64,000 nucleotides of DNA from Variovorax gracilis (GTDB lineage: Bacteria; Pseudomonadota; Gammaproteobacteria; Burkholderiales; Burkholderiaceae_C), in the NCBI RefSeq assembly GCF_030317115.1, contig NZ_JASZYF010000005.1:310001-374000 (forward strand). Direction: 5' to 3'. Position numbers and translations under genes: made by a program. The notes beneath the pieces are model-generated. The model did no database searches. It was not told the DNA's origin and saw nothing but the letters and a program-made list of their open reading frames with translations. Positions 28,360 through 37,275 of the stretch are shown here, one piece after another; position 1 is the stretch's first letter; every line of letters begins with the position of its first letter.

Positions 28360-29735
28360 ACCGGCTCGACGACCTGCTCGACTGGCTGCCATCGCCGTCG
28401 CAGCATTTGCTGGTCGTCACCTTCGCGCTGCTGGTCTACGTGTTGAGCACGCGCGCACGGCGCGAGCAGCGCGCGCCCACCACGGCCATCGCGTGGGTCA
28501 TGGGCCTCGTGCTCGTGCCGTACGTCATCCTCCCGATGTACTTGATGTTCGGCCAGCGAAAGCTGCGGCCGACCGGCTCGCCCCGCCCGCCGAGATCCTC
28601 GCCCGCGGGGCACTGGGCGGCAGACCTGATCGAGAGCTTCGGCCTTGCTTCGCCCGGCCGTTGCTCGCCGCGCTTTCATTCAGACGGCGGCGGCGCGCGC
28701 GACGCGCTCTTCGAGGTGATCGAGGGCGCACGCCGCCGCATCGACGTGTGCACCTTCATCATCGGCGACGACGCGCTCGGGCATGAGGTCATCAACCGCT
28801 TGTCGCGCCGCGCGCGCGAAGGCGTCAAGGTGCGGGTGCTGCTCGACGGCTTTGGCGCCCTCTCGCTGCCGCGCTCGCATTTCGATTCGCTGCGCGAAGC
28901 CGGGGCCGAAGTGGCAGTGTTCCGCCCCATCTTCAGCCTGCGACGCACCGGCCCGCGCAACCTTCGCAACCACCGCAAACTGACGATCGCGGACGACGGC
29001 TGGCTCTGGTCCGGCGGCCGCAATCTGGCGGGCGAATACTTCACCGGCAACGACGACCATCCCGTGCCCTGGCACGATTTGTCCTTCGACCTCCGGGGTA
29101 GCGTGGCGGCCGCCGCGGCCCGGCAGTTCGACCACGACTGGTCGTCGGTGCGCAAACGCAAGCCGCGCGCGATCTCGGCCGAAGACAGGCCTTCCGGCGA
29201 CGGCCTCGCCCAGTTCCTGCCCAGCGGCCCTGACCAGACCGAGGACACCGCGCATGCGCTGCTGATCGACGCATGCTTCCGCGCCGAGCACCGCCTGCTG
29301 GCGATCACCCCCTACTTCGTGCCCGGCGACGGCCTGCGCGATGCATTGCGGCTCGCCGCACGGCGCGGAGTGCAGGTCACGATCGCGATGCCCGCGCAGT
29401 CGAACCACCGGCTGGCCGACTTCGTCCGTGCCCGCGCCATGCGCGACCTCGCACGCGCCGGCGTCATCTTTCGCATGCTGCCATTCATGGCCCACGCGAA
29501 AGCGGTGGTGGTGGACGACAACCTGGCCCTCTGCGGCTCGATCAACCTCGACATGCGCAGCCTGCTGCTGAATCACGAAGCAGCCGTGGTGTTCTACGGC
29601 CAAGGCGAAGTCGAGTGGCTCGCCCAGTGGATCGAGACGGCCGCCTCAGCCGGCGAAACCTATCGCGCGCGCCGACCGGGGCTGGTGCGCGATGTCGCCG
29701 AAGGGCTGCTGCTCACGATTGCGTTTCAGCTCTGA
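28356..29735 (+). CDS. Cardiolipin synthase-like phospholipase D family protein
   Basis: A 459-residue membrane-anchored PLD protein. Two N-terminal spans (about residues 15-32 and 42-63) are followed by two HKD motifs: His206/Lys208/Asp213 (NHRKLTIAD) and His380/Lys382/Asp387 (HAKAVVVDD). This is the layout of ClsA-type cardiolipin synthases, which join two phosphatidylglycerol molecules at the inner membrane. The start is the GTG at 28356, overlapping the GST stop by four bases. The end overlaps the convergent epimerase gene by 10 bases. Confidence 0.88.
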   Translation: MNRLDDLLDWLPSPSQHLLVVTFALLVYVLSTRARREQRAPTTAIAWVMGLVLVPYVILPMYLMFGQRKLRPTGSPRPPRSSPAGHWAADLIESFGLASPGRCSPRFHSDGGGARDALFEVIEGARRRIDVCTFIIGDDALGHEVINRLSRRAREGVKVRVLLDGFGALSLPRSHFDSLREAGAEVAVFRPIFSLRRTGPRNLRNHRKLTIADDGWLWSGGRNLAGEYFTGNDDHPVPWHDLSFDLRGSVAAAAARQFDHDWSSVRKRKPRAISAEDRPSGDGLAQFLPSGPDQTEDTAHALLIDACFRAEHRLLAITPYFVPGDGLRDALRLAARRGVQVTIAMPAQSNHRLADFVRARAMRDLARAGVIFRMLPFMAHAKAVVVDDNLALCGSINLDMRSLLLNHEAAVVFYGQGEVEWLAQWIETAASAGETYRARRPGLVRDVAEGLLLTIAFQL

Positions 29736-30640
29736 GCGTGGCCGGCACCGAGGTATTTCGGAGCGACCGTGTCGAGCGCGGCAGCGCGAATGCCCAGATC
29801 CTCCAGCGACGGAAGCGTGCCGCTGGCCACGTTCGGCGTCTTCATGGACTGCAGGTTGTCGCCCGACATCAGCGTCTCGCCCGGCATGCGCTCCATCACG
29901 GCCGCCTGCAGCATTCCGAGAGCAGGTGGGAGCGCAATCACGGATCGCTCATGGCCCGACCACCGACCCGCAAGCTTGACAAGCTCCCTCAGCGTGAAGA
30001 TCTCCGGCCCCGTGCATTCGAAGATCTGGCCTGCAGTTCCCGGTCGCTCGAGGCAGACAAGGATCGCGCGGGCGACATCTTCGACCCACACGGGCTGGAA
30101 ACGGGCATCCGCGGAGGCCAATGGAAGCACTGGGGCGAACCTCGACAGGCGCGCGAACAAATTCATGAAGCGATCGTGCCGGCCGTAGATCACGGACGGG
30201 CGAAGGAGGGTCACATCGAGATCCGCGCCCTGCAACACCGCCTCGCCTTCTGCCTTGGACCGCAAATAGCAGCTCGGCTGTGCGCTGTCGACACCGAGCG
30301 CGCTGACATGCACGATCCGCCGGACGCCTTTCGAACGGCAGGCACCGACCAGCGTTCGGGGCAAGGCGACGTGCGTTCGGACGAAATCGGCGTCGCTCCC
30401 GTGCAGGATCGCAATGAGATTGACCACGGCGTCCTGGCCATCGACCAGGCCGGCGAGTTGTGCCGCGTCGTGGACGTCTGCACCCACGATCCTCGCGGAC
30501 GGCGGCAACCCCCATTGCCTTGCCTGCACCGGCCGGCGGCTGGGTACCGTGATCTCGGTTGCGCTGTCCGAGCCGGCGATCAGCGCACACAGGCTGCGTC
30601 CCACGAAGCCCGTTCCCCCCAGGATCAGGACCTTGTTCAT
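29726..30640 (-). CDS. NAD-dependent epimerase/dehydratase, complex I NDUFA9-like
   Basis: A 304-residue atypical SDR. It opens MNKVLILGGTGFVGRSLCALI with the GxxGxxG site, and further on shows HVSALG and SCYLRSKAEGE, as in the NDUFA9/YfcH-like group, where the catalytic Tyr/Lys are in YxxxKxxxE context. These proteins bind NADPH and are often non-catalytic or sterol/quinone related. The ATG at 30640 overlaps the stop of the ROK-type kinase gene by four bases (ATGA). The long frame extension upstream is a shadow of that gene. Confidence 0.86.
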   Translation of the reverse strand: MNKVLILGGTGFVGRSLCALIAGSDSATEITVPSRRPVQARQWGLPPSARIVGADVHDAAQLAGLVDGQDAVVNLIAILHGSDADFVRTHVALPRTLVGACRSKGVRRIVHVSALGVDSAQPSCYLRSKAEGEAVLQGADLDVTLLRPSVIYGRHDRFMNLFARLSRFAPVLPLASADARFQPVWVEDVARAILVCLERPGTAGQIFECTGPEIFTLRELVKLAGRWSGHERSVIALPPALGMLQAAVMERMPGETLMSGDNLQSMKTPNVASGTLPSLEDLGIRAAALDTVAPKYLGAGHAQS

Positions 30641-31710
30641 CCGGCTTCCACCTGCTTGTTGGTGTAGCTCGCATTCCCCAACCCCGTGCCGATGGTCAGG
30701 ATGGCCCAGCGCGTCACGTCCTGCATGAAAGGCAGCTCGCTCAAGCCTTGCACGACCGCGTCGTTGTGCATCAACGCCATGGTGGGTGCGCCGTGGATGG
30801 TCGGAATCCGCTTGCACAGCTCACTGGGCAGGTGAAAGTTGTCGCTTTCCCAGTGGCCAGGCAGGTTCTGCGCGCCGCGCGAAATCGAGCCGTCCTTGGC
30901 GATCAGCCCCGGACACGCGATGCCTATGTACGGCGCGAGCCGGATGCCCTTCTTCTTGCAATAGCGGATCTGCGCTTCGAGCATCTCGGCCAGGCGGTCG
31001 ATCAGCGCCTTGCGGTTGGGTTTGTCGTCCTTGTGCCTCCACTTTTCGCGGCGCAGCACCTTCGCTTTGGACATGTCCTTGGCGCGCTTCATCCGCATCT
31101 TGACGATGCCACAGCGCACGTTGGTGCCGCCGATGTCGAGCGCGAGGATGGCGTCGTGGTGTGCGAGCAGCGGCGGCGGCACCAGGTGCACCCAGCCCAA
31201 CAGTCCGGCATCGTCGGTCTCGTGGCAAATGCGGGCGAGCTCCACCGATACCTTCATGTCCTGGAGGATCGCCGCGGCCTGCAGGATGGCACGTTCGCCG
31301 ACATCGCTTTCCGGAAAGCCGCCGCCGATCACGATGCGTTCGACGCCCTTCCAGGACGGCTGCCGCATGAAGCGTTCGATGACCCAGGCGAGTTCCTCGG
31401 CGAACTCCTCGATCGCTGCGTGCACCACGTCGCCTGCTTCGGACGCCTCCTTGGCCCCAAGCGCCTCGTCCAGCGCCGCCTTGCTGAGGTCCTTGGAATG
31501 GCGGCCGCCAAGCGGATCCTTGCCCTTGCGGCGGCGTTTCTGGCGCCAGCGCTCCAGCAGCGTCCTGAACGCGGTCTGGCTGGCCTGGTCGCCGATGAAG
31601 CCATCCTTGTCGCGCAACTGAAGGCTGTAGCCATCGACGATGACCGAAGGCAGTTCACGTGCGCCGTGCACATCGGGGAGGGGGTGGGATTCTTTCTTCT
31701 CGGATGCCAT
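30637..31710 (-). CDS. ROK-family sugar kinase-like protein with permuted motif order
   Basis: A 357-residue protein with every core ROK kinase motif except the zinc-binding CxCGxxGCxE. DIGGTN is at residues 192-197 (phosphate 1), GIACPG at 263-268, HNDA at 315-318 (catalytic Asp317) and GTGLGNA at 341-347 (phosphate 2). However, the motif that normally lies near the C-terminus, IVIGGG (126-131), comes before DIGGTN, preceded by the helical segment that normally precedes it (VVHAAIEEFAEELAWVIERF). The chain then ends 10 residues after GTGLGNA. This is the order expected for a circular permutation. It follows an alpha/beta hydrolase by 20 bases and overlaps the epimerase by ATGA. Confidence 0.78.
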   Translation of the reverse strand: MASEKKESHPLPDVHGARELPSVIVDGYSLQLRDKDGFIGDQASQTAFRTLLERWRQKRRRKGKDPLGGRHSKDLSKAALDEALGAKEASEAGDVVHAAIEEFAEELAWVIERFMRQPSWKGVERIVIGGGFPESDVGERAILQAAAILQDMKVSVELARICHETDDAGLLGWVHLVPPPLLAHHDAILALDIGGTNVRCGIVKMRMKRAKDMSKAKVLRREKWRHKDDKPNRKALIDRLAEMLEAQIRYCKKKGIRLAPYIGIACPGLIAKDGSISRGAQNLPGHWESDNFHLPSELCKRIPTIHGAPTMALMHNDAVVQGLSELPFMQDVTRWAILTIGTGLGNASYTNKQVEAG

Positions 31711-31730
31711 TGCGTCTTTCGTGAAGGAGG

Positions 31731-32519
31731 TCAGTCGGCGGTGGTCTCCAGGATCAGGCGTGCAGTTTCCTCCGGCGCATCCCAGTGCGGGAAGTGGCCG
31801 CAGCGCTCGAACCAGTGCAGGCGTGCATCCGGAAAAAGCTGCTGCGCGCGCACCGCCTGCCGCGGAAGACACACGCGGTCGAGTCGCCCCCAGCCGATCA
31901 CCAGCGGTTTGGCCATCCTGCCAATGGCCAGCCCTTCCTGAGGCGGGCCGCGTACCAGATCGCGAAGGATCAGGCTGAAGGATTCCGCCGAAGCGTAGCT
32001 GCGCATCTCCTCCAGCACCAGCGATGGCGATAGCCGCGCCGCCTGTGCGGAGAACTGCGCCAGCAACAGTTTTCGTGACCATTCGTGTCCGGTGATGGCA
32101 GGCATTGCAAATTGCAGGCTCCGCACCACCCTTCGTGAGAAGCAGATCGAACTTTGGTAGAGGTATCGCTCCCAGCCGCCCCAGAAGCCGCCCGGCCCCA
32201 GTGAGACGACCGAGCCCAGGACGCCGCCCCGCCGTGCCAACTCGAGGACCAGTCTGGCGCCCAGGGAACTGCCGACCGCATCTGTCCCGAGAAGGTCGTG
32301 TTCCCGCAGGAATTGCGCGACCGCGTTGGACAGGGTCCGCAAGGACACCTCTCCCGCCAGCGGCGGGCTCTTGCCGAAGCCCGGAAGGTCGATCGCCACC
32401 ACGGCGCGCTCGGCAGCCAGCGGGTTCAGGACGGTGTGCCACGAGCGCCAGTTGCTGCCAAGTCCATGTACGAGCAACAAGGGCTTCCCTTCACCGCGTC
32501 GGACATAGTTGATCAGCAC
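31731..32519 (-). CDS. Alpha/beta-fold hydrolase
   Basis: A 262-residue hydrolase with the oxyanion-side motif HGLGSNWRSW, the nucleophile elbow GSSLGAR (Ser as nucleophile), a likely acid Asp in GRLDRVCLP and the catalytic His in CGHFPHWD. The pattern fits the general esterase/lyase group of alpha/beta hydrolases; no substrate can be named. First gene of the three-gene minus-strand set hydrolase - ROK-type kinase - epimerase. It is divergent from the osmoprotectant transporter fusion across 107 bases. Confidence 0.87.
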   Translation of the reverse strand: MLINYVRRGEGKPLLLVHGLGSNWRSWHTVLNPLAAERAVVAIDLPGFGKSPPLAGEVSLRTLSNAVAQFLREHDLLGTDAVGSSLGARLVLELARRGGVLGSVVSLGPGGFWGGWERYLYQSSICFSRRVVRSLQFAMPAITGHEWSRKLLLAQFSAQAARLSPSLVLEEMRSYASAESFSLILRDLVRGPPQEGLAIGRMAKPLVIGWGRLDRVCLPRQAVRAQQLFPDARLHWFERCGHFPHWDAPEETARLILETTAD

Positions 32520-32626
32520 GCGTTCACTTTGCGTTCACATAGTGCGCTGCAGCATCAGCCTGCCGCACGATCGGCTGTAGGAGAACGAGCCTGCCCGCCC
32601 CTCGCCCGCGCCGATACACTGGATCG

Positions 32627-34174
32627 ATGCTTTCGTTGCGCCGACCGTGGCTCATCGCCCTGACCTGCCTGGGACTCCTCTGCGCCGCCGCGTTCTGGCA
32701 CGCATCGCACGCACAGGAACAGGGCCTGCGCATCGGGTCCAAACGCTTCACGGAGTCCTACATCCTGGCGGAGGTCATGGCGCAGACGGCTTCGCCGCAG
32801 ACGGCGACGCCGCCGGTGATCCGCCAAGGCCTGGGCAACACCGCGATCGTCTACGAAGCCCTGCGCTCCGGCGGCATCGATCTCTATGCCGAGTACACCG
32901 GCACGATCGCGCTGGAGATCCTCAAGGGATCCCAGTCGATGACGCGAGAAGCCATGAACGCGGCCCTTGCGCCGCTCGGGCTGGGCGTCGCGGTCCCACT
33001 GGGATTCAACGATGGCTATGCACTGGCGATGCGCGCAGCCGATGCGGATCGTCTCGGCGTAAGCAACCTGAGCGACCTGGCGAGCCACCCCGAACTGAAG
33101 CTGGGCCTGTCGAACGAGTTCATCGGCCGTGCCGATGGCTGGCAGGGTCTCGCCGCGCGCTACCGATTCAGGCAGTCGCCGACCGGGCTGGACCACGGCC
33201 TTGCCTACGACGCCATCGCGGCGAAGCAGATCGACGTGATCGACATCTACACCACCGACGCCAAGATCGACCATCTCGGCCTCCGCGTGCTCCAGGATGA
33301 CCGCGCCTACTTCCCGCGCTACGACGCCGTGGTGCTGTACCGGCTCGACGTACCCACGCGCTGGCCGAAGGCATGGGCGGCGCTGCAGAAGCTCGAGGGC
33401 CGCATCGACGAGCGCGCCATGATCGCCATGAACGCGCGCGCCGAGTTGCAGGGTGTGGCCTTCGACGTGATCGCCCGCGACTTCCTGGCGCAAAAAGGCC
33501 AGCCCGGCGTGCAGGCGGGCTCGGCCGGCTCCTCGGATTCGGCATCGCGCGGTTTCGTCGCCAAGCTCCTCGGCCCCGACCTGGGCCGGCTGGCGCGGCA
33601 GCACCTGATGCTCGTCGCGGTGTCCGTCGGGCTTGCGATCCTCGTCGCGGTGCCGCTCGGGATCCTGGTGTTTCCGCATCTGCGGATGCGCGCGCTGGTG
33701 CTCGGCCTGACGGGCCTGTTGCAGACCATTCCCTCGCTGGCGATGCTCGCGGTGTTGATCTCGCTCATCGGCGCGATCGGCACGCTGCCTGCGCTGGTCG
33801 CGCTCACGCTTTACTCGCTGCTGCCGATCATGCGCAACACGGTCACCGGACTGGCCGAGGTTCCCGCAGGCTTGCGACAGGCGGGCACCGCGCTCGGCAT
33901 GACCGGCGCGCAAAGCCTGCGGGTGGTGACGCTCCCGCTGGCACTGCCCACCCTGCTGGCCGGTGTGCGAACTGCAACGACCATCGCCATCGGCACCGCG
34001 ACCATCGCGGCCTTCATCGGCGCCGGCGGCTTCGGCGAACGCATCGTGACCGGGCTCGCCCTCAACGACCGCGAATTGCTGGTCGCCGGCGCCGTCCCGG
34101 CCGCCGTGCTGGCCCTCATGAGCGAGGCACTGTTCGAAACCATCGAGTTCGTCATGCGCCGGCGTCGGGGGTGA
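32627..34174 (+). CDS. Osmoprotectant ABC transporter, substrate-binding protein fused to permease
   Basis: A 515-residue fusion. After a signal/anchor (residues 1-29) comes an OpuAC/ProX-type betaine-binding domain (IGSKRFTESYILAEVMAQ, YAEYTGT, DLDH-like LDHGLAYDAI and IDIYTTDAKI) of about 270 residues. A C-terminal OpuCB/YehW-like permease domain (about residues 320-515) has the EAA-like loop LRQAGTALGMTGAQSLRVVTLPLALP. It should import glycine betaine, choline or similar compounds, but no OpuCA-type ATPase is encoded nearby in this window. The binding domain is at the N-terminus, the reverse of the more common permease-binding-protein fusion. Confidence 0.88.
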   Translation: MLSLRRPWLIALTCLGLLCAAAFWHASHAQEQGLRIGSKRFTESYILAEVMAQTASPQTATPPVIRQGLGNTAIVYEALRSGGIDLYAEYTGTIALEILKGSQSMTREAMNAALAPLGLGVAVPLGFNDGYALAMRAADADRLGVSNLSDLASHPELKLGLSNEFIGRADGWQGLAARYRFRQSPTGLDHGLAYDAIAAKQIDVIDIYTTDAKIDHLGLRVLQDDRAYFPRYDAVVLYRLDVPTRWPKAWAALQKLEGRIDERAMIAMNARAELQGVAFDVIARDFLAQKGQPGVQAGSAGSSDSASRGFVAKLLGPDLGRLARQHLMLVAVSVGLAILVAVPLGILVFPHLRMRALVLGLTGLLQTIPSLAMLAVLISLIGAIGTLPALVALTLYSLLPIMRNTVTGLAEVPAGLRQAGTALGMTGAQSLRVVTLPLALPTLLAGVRTATTIAIGTATIAAFIGAGGFGERIVTGLALNDRELLVAGAVPAAVLALMSEALFETIEFVMRRRRG

Positions 34175-34265
34175 AGACTGGCATCACCCGATTGCGACGA
34201 CGAACCAGCCGGACTAGGCTCATCAGTCGCTGCCGCGCCAACGCGCGGCTTCGGAGGAGCCAACG

Positions 34266-35117
34266 ATGAATCGATGCGAGCTGCCCACGCGCCTGTCGCT
34301 GGCGGATGGGGCAGAGCTGCACTACACAGAGCACGGACGCGGATCGCCGCTCATCCTGTTGCACGGCGGTTTGGGCGATTGCCATTCGTGGGCGCCGCAG
34401 ATGCAAGCCTTTGCGGCACGATTTCGCGTGATCGCCTACAGCCGGCGATTCAGCAGCCCGAGCAGAAGCCCCTCCGCGCCTGCAGGCTACACACCGCAGA
34501 CCGACGTGGACGACCTCGGGGCACTTCAAGCGCACTTGGGCTGCGAACCTGCGCATCTGGTCGGAACGTCCTTCGGCGCATTGATTGCACTGATGTTCGC
34601 GCTTCAGCATCCCGACCAGGTGCTGAGCCTGACCTTGAACGAACCGCCTTTGCATCCATGGGCATGTCGCACGCCCGAGGGGCGAGCGCTGTTCGAGGCA
34701 TTCGAGGCGGATGTCTGGCGCCCCGCCACCCTGGCCTTCGAACGAGGTGACGACCGCGCGGCGTTGCGCCTGCTGGTCGACGGTATCTGCGGCGAGCCTC
34801 TGTTCGACAGGTTGCCGCCCGAACGGATGCATGCCGTGACGCGCAACGTGGGCACGATGAAAGCGCTCACACGGTCGGCGGAGCCGTTTCCTGACCTGCC
34901 GCGCTCGGAAGTGGCGGCGCTGAAGATGCCCATCCTCCTCTTGAACGGCGATCGGGCCAGCGATCTGCATCGAACAGTGATGCACGAGTTGGCGCTGGCA
35001 TTGCCCCATTCGCAACAGGAAGTGATCGCGGGCGCGGGACACGGCGCGCCCGTCGAGAATCCCGTCGGTTTCAACCGGGTGGTCTTCTGGAGTTTGGTGC
35101 GCAGTGGACGAACATAG
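34266..35117 (+). CDS. Alpha/beta-fold hydrolase
   Basis: A 283-residue hydrolase: HGGLGDCHSW oxyanion motif, nucleophile elbow GTSFGAL (Ser), acid candidate in LNGDRASDL, and the His in GAGHGAPVENP. Good GGAG site before the ATG (GGAGCCAACG). The family covers esterases, haloperoxidases and C-C hydrolases. It precedes the DenD/TRAP genes on the same strand by 36 bases and could be part of that transcript, perhaps opening a lactone or ester to give the transported acid; this is only inference. Confidence 0.85.
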   Translation: MNRCELPTRLSLADGAELHYTEHGRGSPLILLHGGLGDCHSWAPQMQAFAARFRVIAYSRRFSSPSRSPSAPAGYTPQTDVDDLGALQAHLGCEPAHLVGTSFGALIALMFALQHPDQVLSLTLNEPPLHPWACRTPEGRALFEAFEADVWRPATLAFERGDDRAALRLLVDGICGEPLFDRLPPERMHAVTRNVGTMKALTRSAEPFPDLPRSEVAALKMPILLLNGDRASDLHRTVMHELALALPHSQQEVIAGAGHGAPVENPVGFNRVVFWSLVRSGRT

Positions 35118-35153
35118 ACTCGCCTCTTCCGGGGACACAAGGACACCTTGCAC

Positions 35154-36173
35154 ATGAACATCGTGATTACCGGCGGTGCCGGCTTCGTCGGCGCGCGGCT
35201 CGCCCGCACCCTCCTTGCGCGTCAACAACTCTCCCTGGCGGGCGAAGCGCCAGCATTGATCGACACCATCACCCTCGTCGACCGCGTGCCGCCACCGAGC
35301 GATCTCGCGCAGGACCCGCGCGTGAGCGCCGTCGTGGGAGATCTCAACGAGCGGCTCGCCAACGAACCCGCGCGGGTCGTGCTCCCGAAGACCTCACTGG
35401 TCTTCCACCTCGCCGCCGCGGTCAGTGGCGAATGCGAGGCCGACTTCGACCTTGGCATGCGTAGCAACTTCGCCGCCACCAACGCGCTGCTCGAAGCCTG
35501 CCGAAAGCTCGGTACGGTGCCGACACTCGTGTTCTCGAGTTCGCTGGCCGTGTTCGGCAACTCGCCCGAGCAACCGTTGCCCGAAGTGATCACCGACAAC
35601 ACGCTGCCCACCCCGCAGACCAGCTACGGCATCCAGAAGTTCATCGCAGAGCAACTCGTGGCCGACTACACACGCAAGGGCTTCATCAATGGCCGCAGCG
35701 TGCGGCTCATGACGGTGAGCGTGCGCCCGGGCCGACCCAACGGCGCAGCGTCGGGCTTCTTCAGCGGCATGATCCGCGAGCCGCTCGCGGGCGTTCGCGC
35801 CGCCTGCCCGGTCGCGGACGAAACGCCGGTTGCGATCTCGTCGCCAACACGCACCATCGAAGGGCTGATCCGCGCCGCCGAAGCGAGCGATGCGCAATGG
35901 GGGCCGCGCACTGCGCTCAATCTGCCCTCGCTGTCCACCACCGTCGGGGAAATGGCCGCGGCGCTCGGCCGCGTCGCCGGCACCGCCGCCACGGAACTGC
36001 TCGACCGCACGCCCGATCCGATGATCCGCCGCATCGTGAAGAGCTGGCCGGGGCGCTTCGAAACGGTGCGCGCCCGCGCGCTGGGCCTGGAGTCGGATGC
36101 GAGCTTCGAAGAAGTGGTACGCGAATACGTCCGTGAAAATCCCGACGAGGTCAAGCTCCGTCTTCAGGCATAG
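35154..36173 (+). CDS. denD: NAD-dependent epimerase/dehydrogenase, D-erythronate dehydrogenase (DenD)-like
   Basis: A 339-residue extended SDR with GGAGFVGARL near the N-terminus and the catalytic SYGIQKF (Tyr/Lys) motif. The N-terminus MNIVITGGAGFVG and the mid segment VVGDLNER...LVFHLAAAVSGECEADFDLGMRSN match DenD, which oxidises D-erythronate to 2-oxo-tetronate in four-carbon acid sugar catabolism. A TRAP transporter follows, as is usual for these pathways. The downstream steps (kinase OtnK, aldolase OtnC, isomerase OtnI) are not in the window, so the assignment to erythronate itself is tentative. Confidence 0.8.
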   Translation: MNIVITGGAGFVGARLARTLLARQQLSLAGEAPALIDTITLVDRVPPPSDLAQDPRVSAVVGDLNERLANEPARVVLPKTSLVFHLAAAVSGECEADFDLGMRSNFAATNALLEACRKLGTVPTLVFSSSLAVFGNSPEQPLPEVITDNTLPTPQTSYGIQKFIAEQLVADYTRKGFINGRSVRLMTVSVRPGRPNGAASGFFSGMIREPLAGVRAACPVADETPVAISSPTRTIEGLIRAAEASDAQWGPRTALNLPSLSTTVGEMAAALGRVAGTAATELLDRTPDPMIRRIVKSWPGRFETVRARALGLESDASFEEVVREYVRENPDEVKLRLQA

Positions 36174-36212
36174 TCGGTTGCGCATCCTTCCCGCAACCTC
36201 CCCGGAGACAAC

Positions 36213-37181
36213 ATGAAACTCGGCACCCTCGCCGCCTGCCTTTCGCTCGCCCTCGGCGCCAGCGCCTTCGCACAGACCACCACGCTCAAGATCGGCTACG
36301 CCACGACGAAGGAATCGCACTATGGCGTCGGCTCCACTGTGTTCTGCGACGAGGTCGAGAAGGGTACGCAAGGCCGCTACAAGTGCCAGCATTTCCCCAA
36401 CTCCGCGCTCGGCGGCGAGCGTGAGCAGATCGAGGCGGTGCAGCTCGGCACGCAGGACCTGGTCAACACGTCCACGGGCCCGGTCGGCAACTTCGTTCCT
36501 GAAGTCAAGATCGTCGACATCCCCTTCCTCTTCCGCGACTACGACCACGCGCGCAAGGTGATGGATGGCCCGATCGGCCAGGACATCCTCGCCAAGTTCC
36601 CGAGCAAGGGCATCATCGCGCTCGCCTGGACCGAGAACGGCTTCCGGCACATGACGAACAGCAAGCGCGACATCGTCAAGCCCTCCGACGCCGCCGGCCT
36701 GAAGATGCGCACGATGGAAAACAAGGTGCACATGGATGGCTACCGTACCTTCGGCATCCTGCCGACGCCGATGGCTTTCCCCGAGCTGTTCGGCGCCCTC
36801 CAGCAAGGCACCGTGGACGGCCAGGAGAACCCGATCCCCGTGATCCTGTCCGCCAAGTTCGCGCAAGTGCAGAACCACCTCTCGCTGACGGCCCACGTCT
36901 ACTCGCCGGCGCTGCTGCTGCTGTCGCCCCGGGTCTGGAACAAGCTGTCGGATGCCGACAAGAAAGTGTTCGTCGAAGCCGCCCGGAAGGCCGGCGCCGC
37001 CCAGCGCAAGAAGGTGAACGAAGACGAGAACAACGGCATCGCCCAACTCGAGAAGGACGGCATGAAGGTGATCCGCAAGGTCGACGGCGCCGCCTTCCGC
37101 GACGCGCTCAAGCCTGCCTACGCCGGCTACGCCAAGGAATTCGGCGCCGACAACATCAAGAAGATCTCGGACGTCCAGTAA
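36213..37181 (+). CDS. dctP: TRAP transporter, DctP-type periplasmic binding protein
   Basis: A 322-residue secreted binding protein: signal peptide through SAFAQ, mature start TTTLKIGYATTKESHYG. The conserved carboxylate-binding Arg region is GLKMRTMENKVH, followed by the GATPTPM-like stretch (FGILPTPMAFPELFGALQQGTVDGQENP). It captures an organic acid for DctQM. With DenD immediately upstream, a sugar acid such as erythronate or a related C4/C6 acid is a plausible ligand. Confidence 0.93.
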   Translation: MKLGTLAACLSLALGASAFAQTTTLKIGYATTKESHYGVGSTVFCDEVEKGTQGRYKCQHFPNSALGGEREQIEAVQLGTQDLVNTSTGPVGNFVPEVKIVDIPFLFRDYDHARKVMDGPIGQDILAKFPSKGIIALAWTENGFRHMTNSKRDIVKPSDAAGLKMRTMENKVHMDGYRTFGILPTPMAFPELFGALQQGTVDGQENPIPVILSAKFAQVQNHLSLTAHVYSPALLLLSPRVWNKLSDADKKVFVEAARKAGAAQRKKVNEDENNGIAQLEKDGMKVIRKVDGAAFRDALKPAYAGYAKEFGADNIKKISDVQ

Positions 37182-37275
37182 GCGCGGCCACGCGCCGCCT
37201 CCGGCACCGCCGCCCGGTGAGCCAGCCATGGCACCGGGCGGTTCTCTTTGCACAGATCCCACAACAACAGTCGTC

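Noticed and set aside
29726..30817. Longer version of the NDUFA9-like protein starting at 30817
   Set aside because: The added N-terminus lies inside the ROK-type kinase gene and has no family resemblance; the ATG at 30640 gives the normal Rossmann start.
35394..37262. 622-codon frame antisense to denD-dctP
   Set aside because: Shadow of two clearly recognised genes on the other strand.
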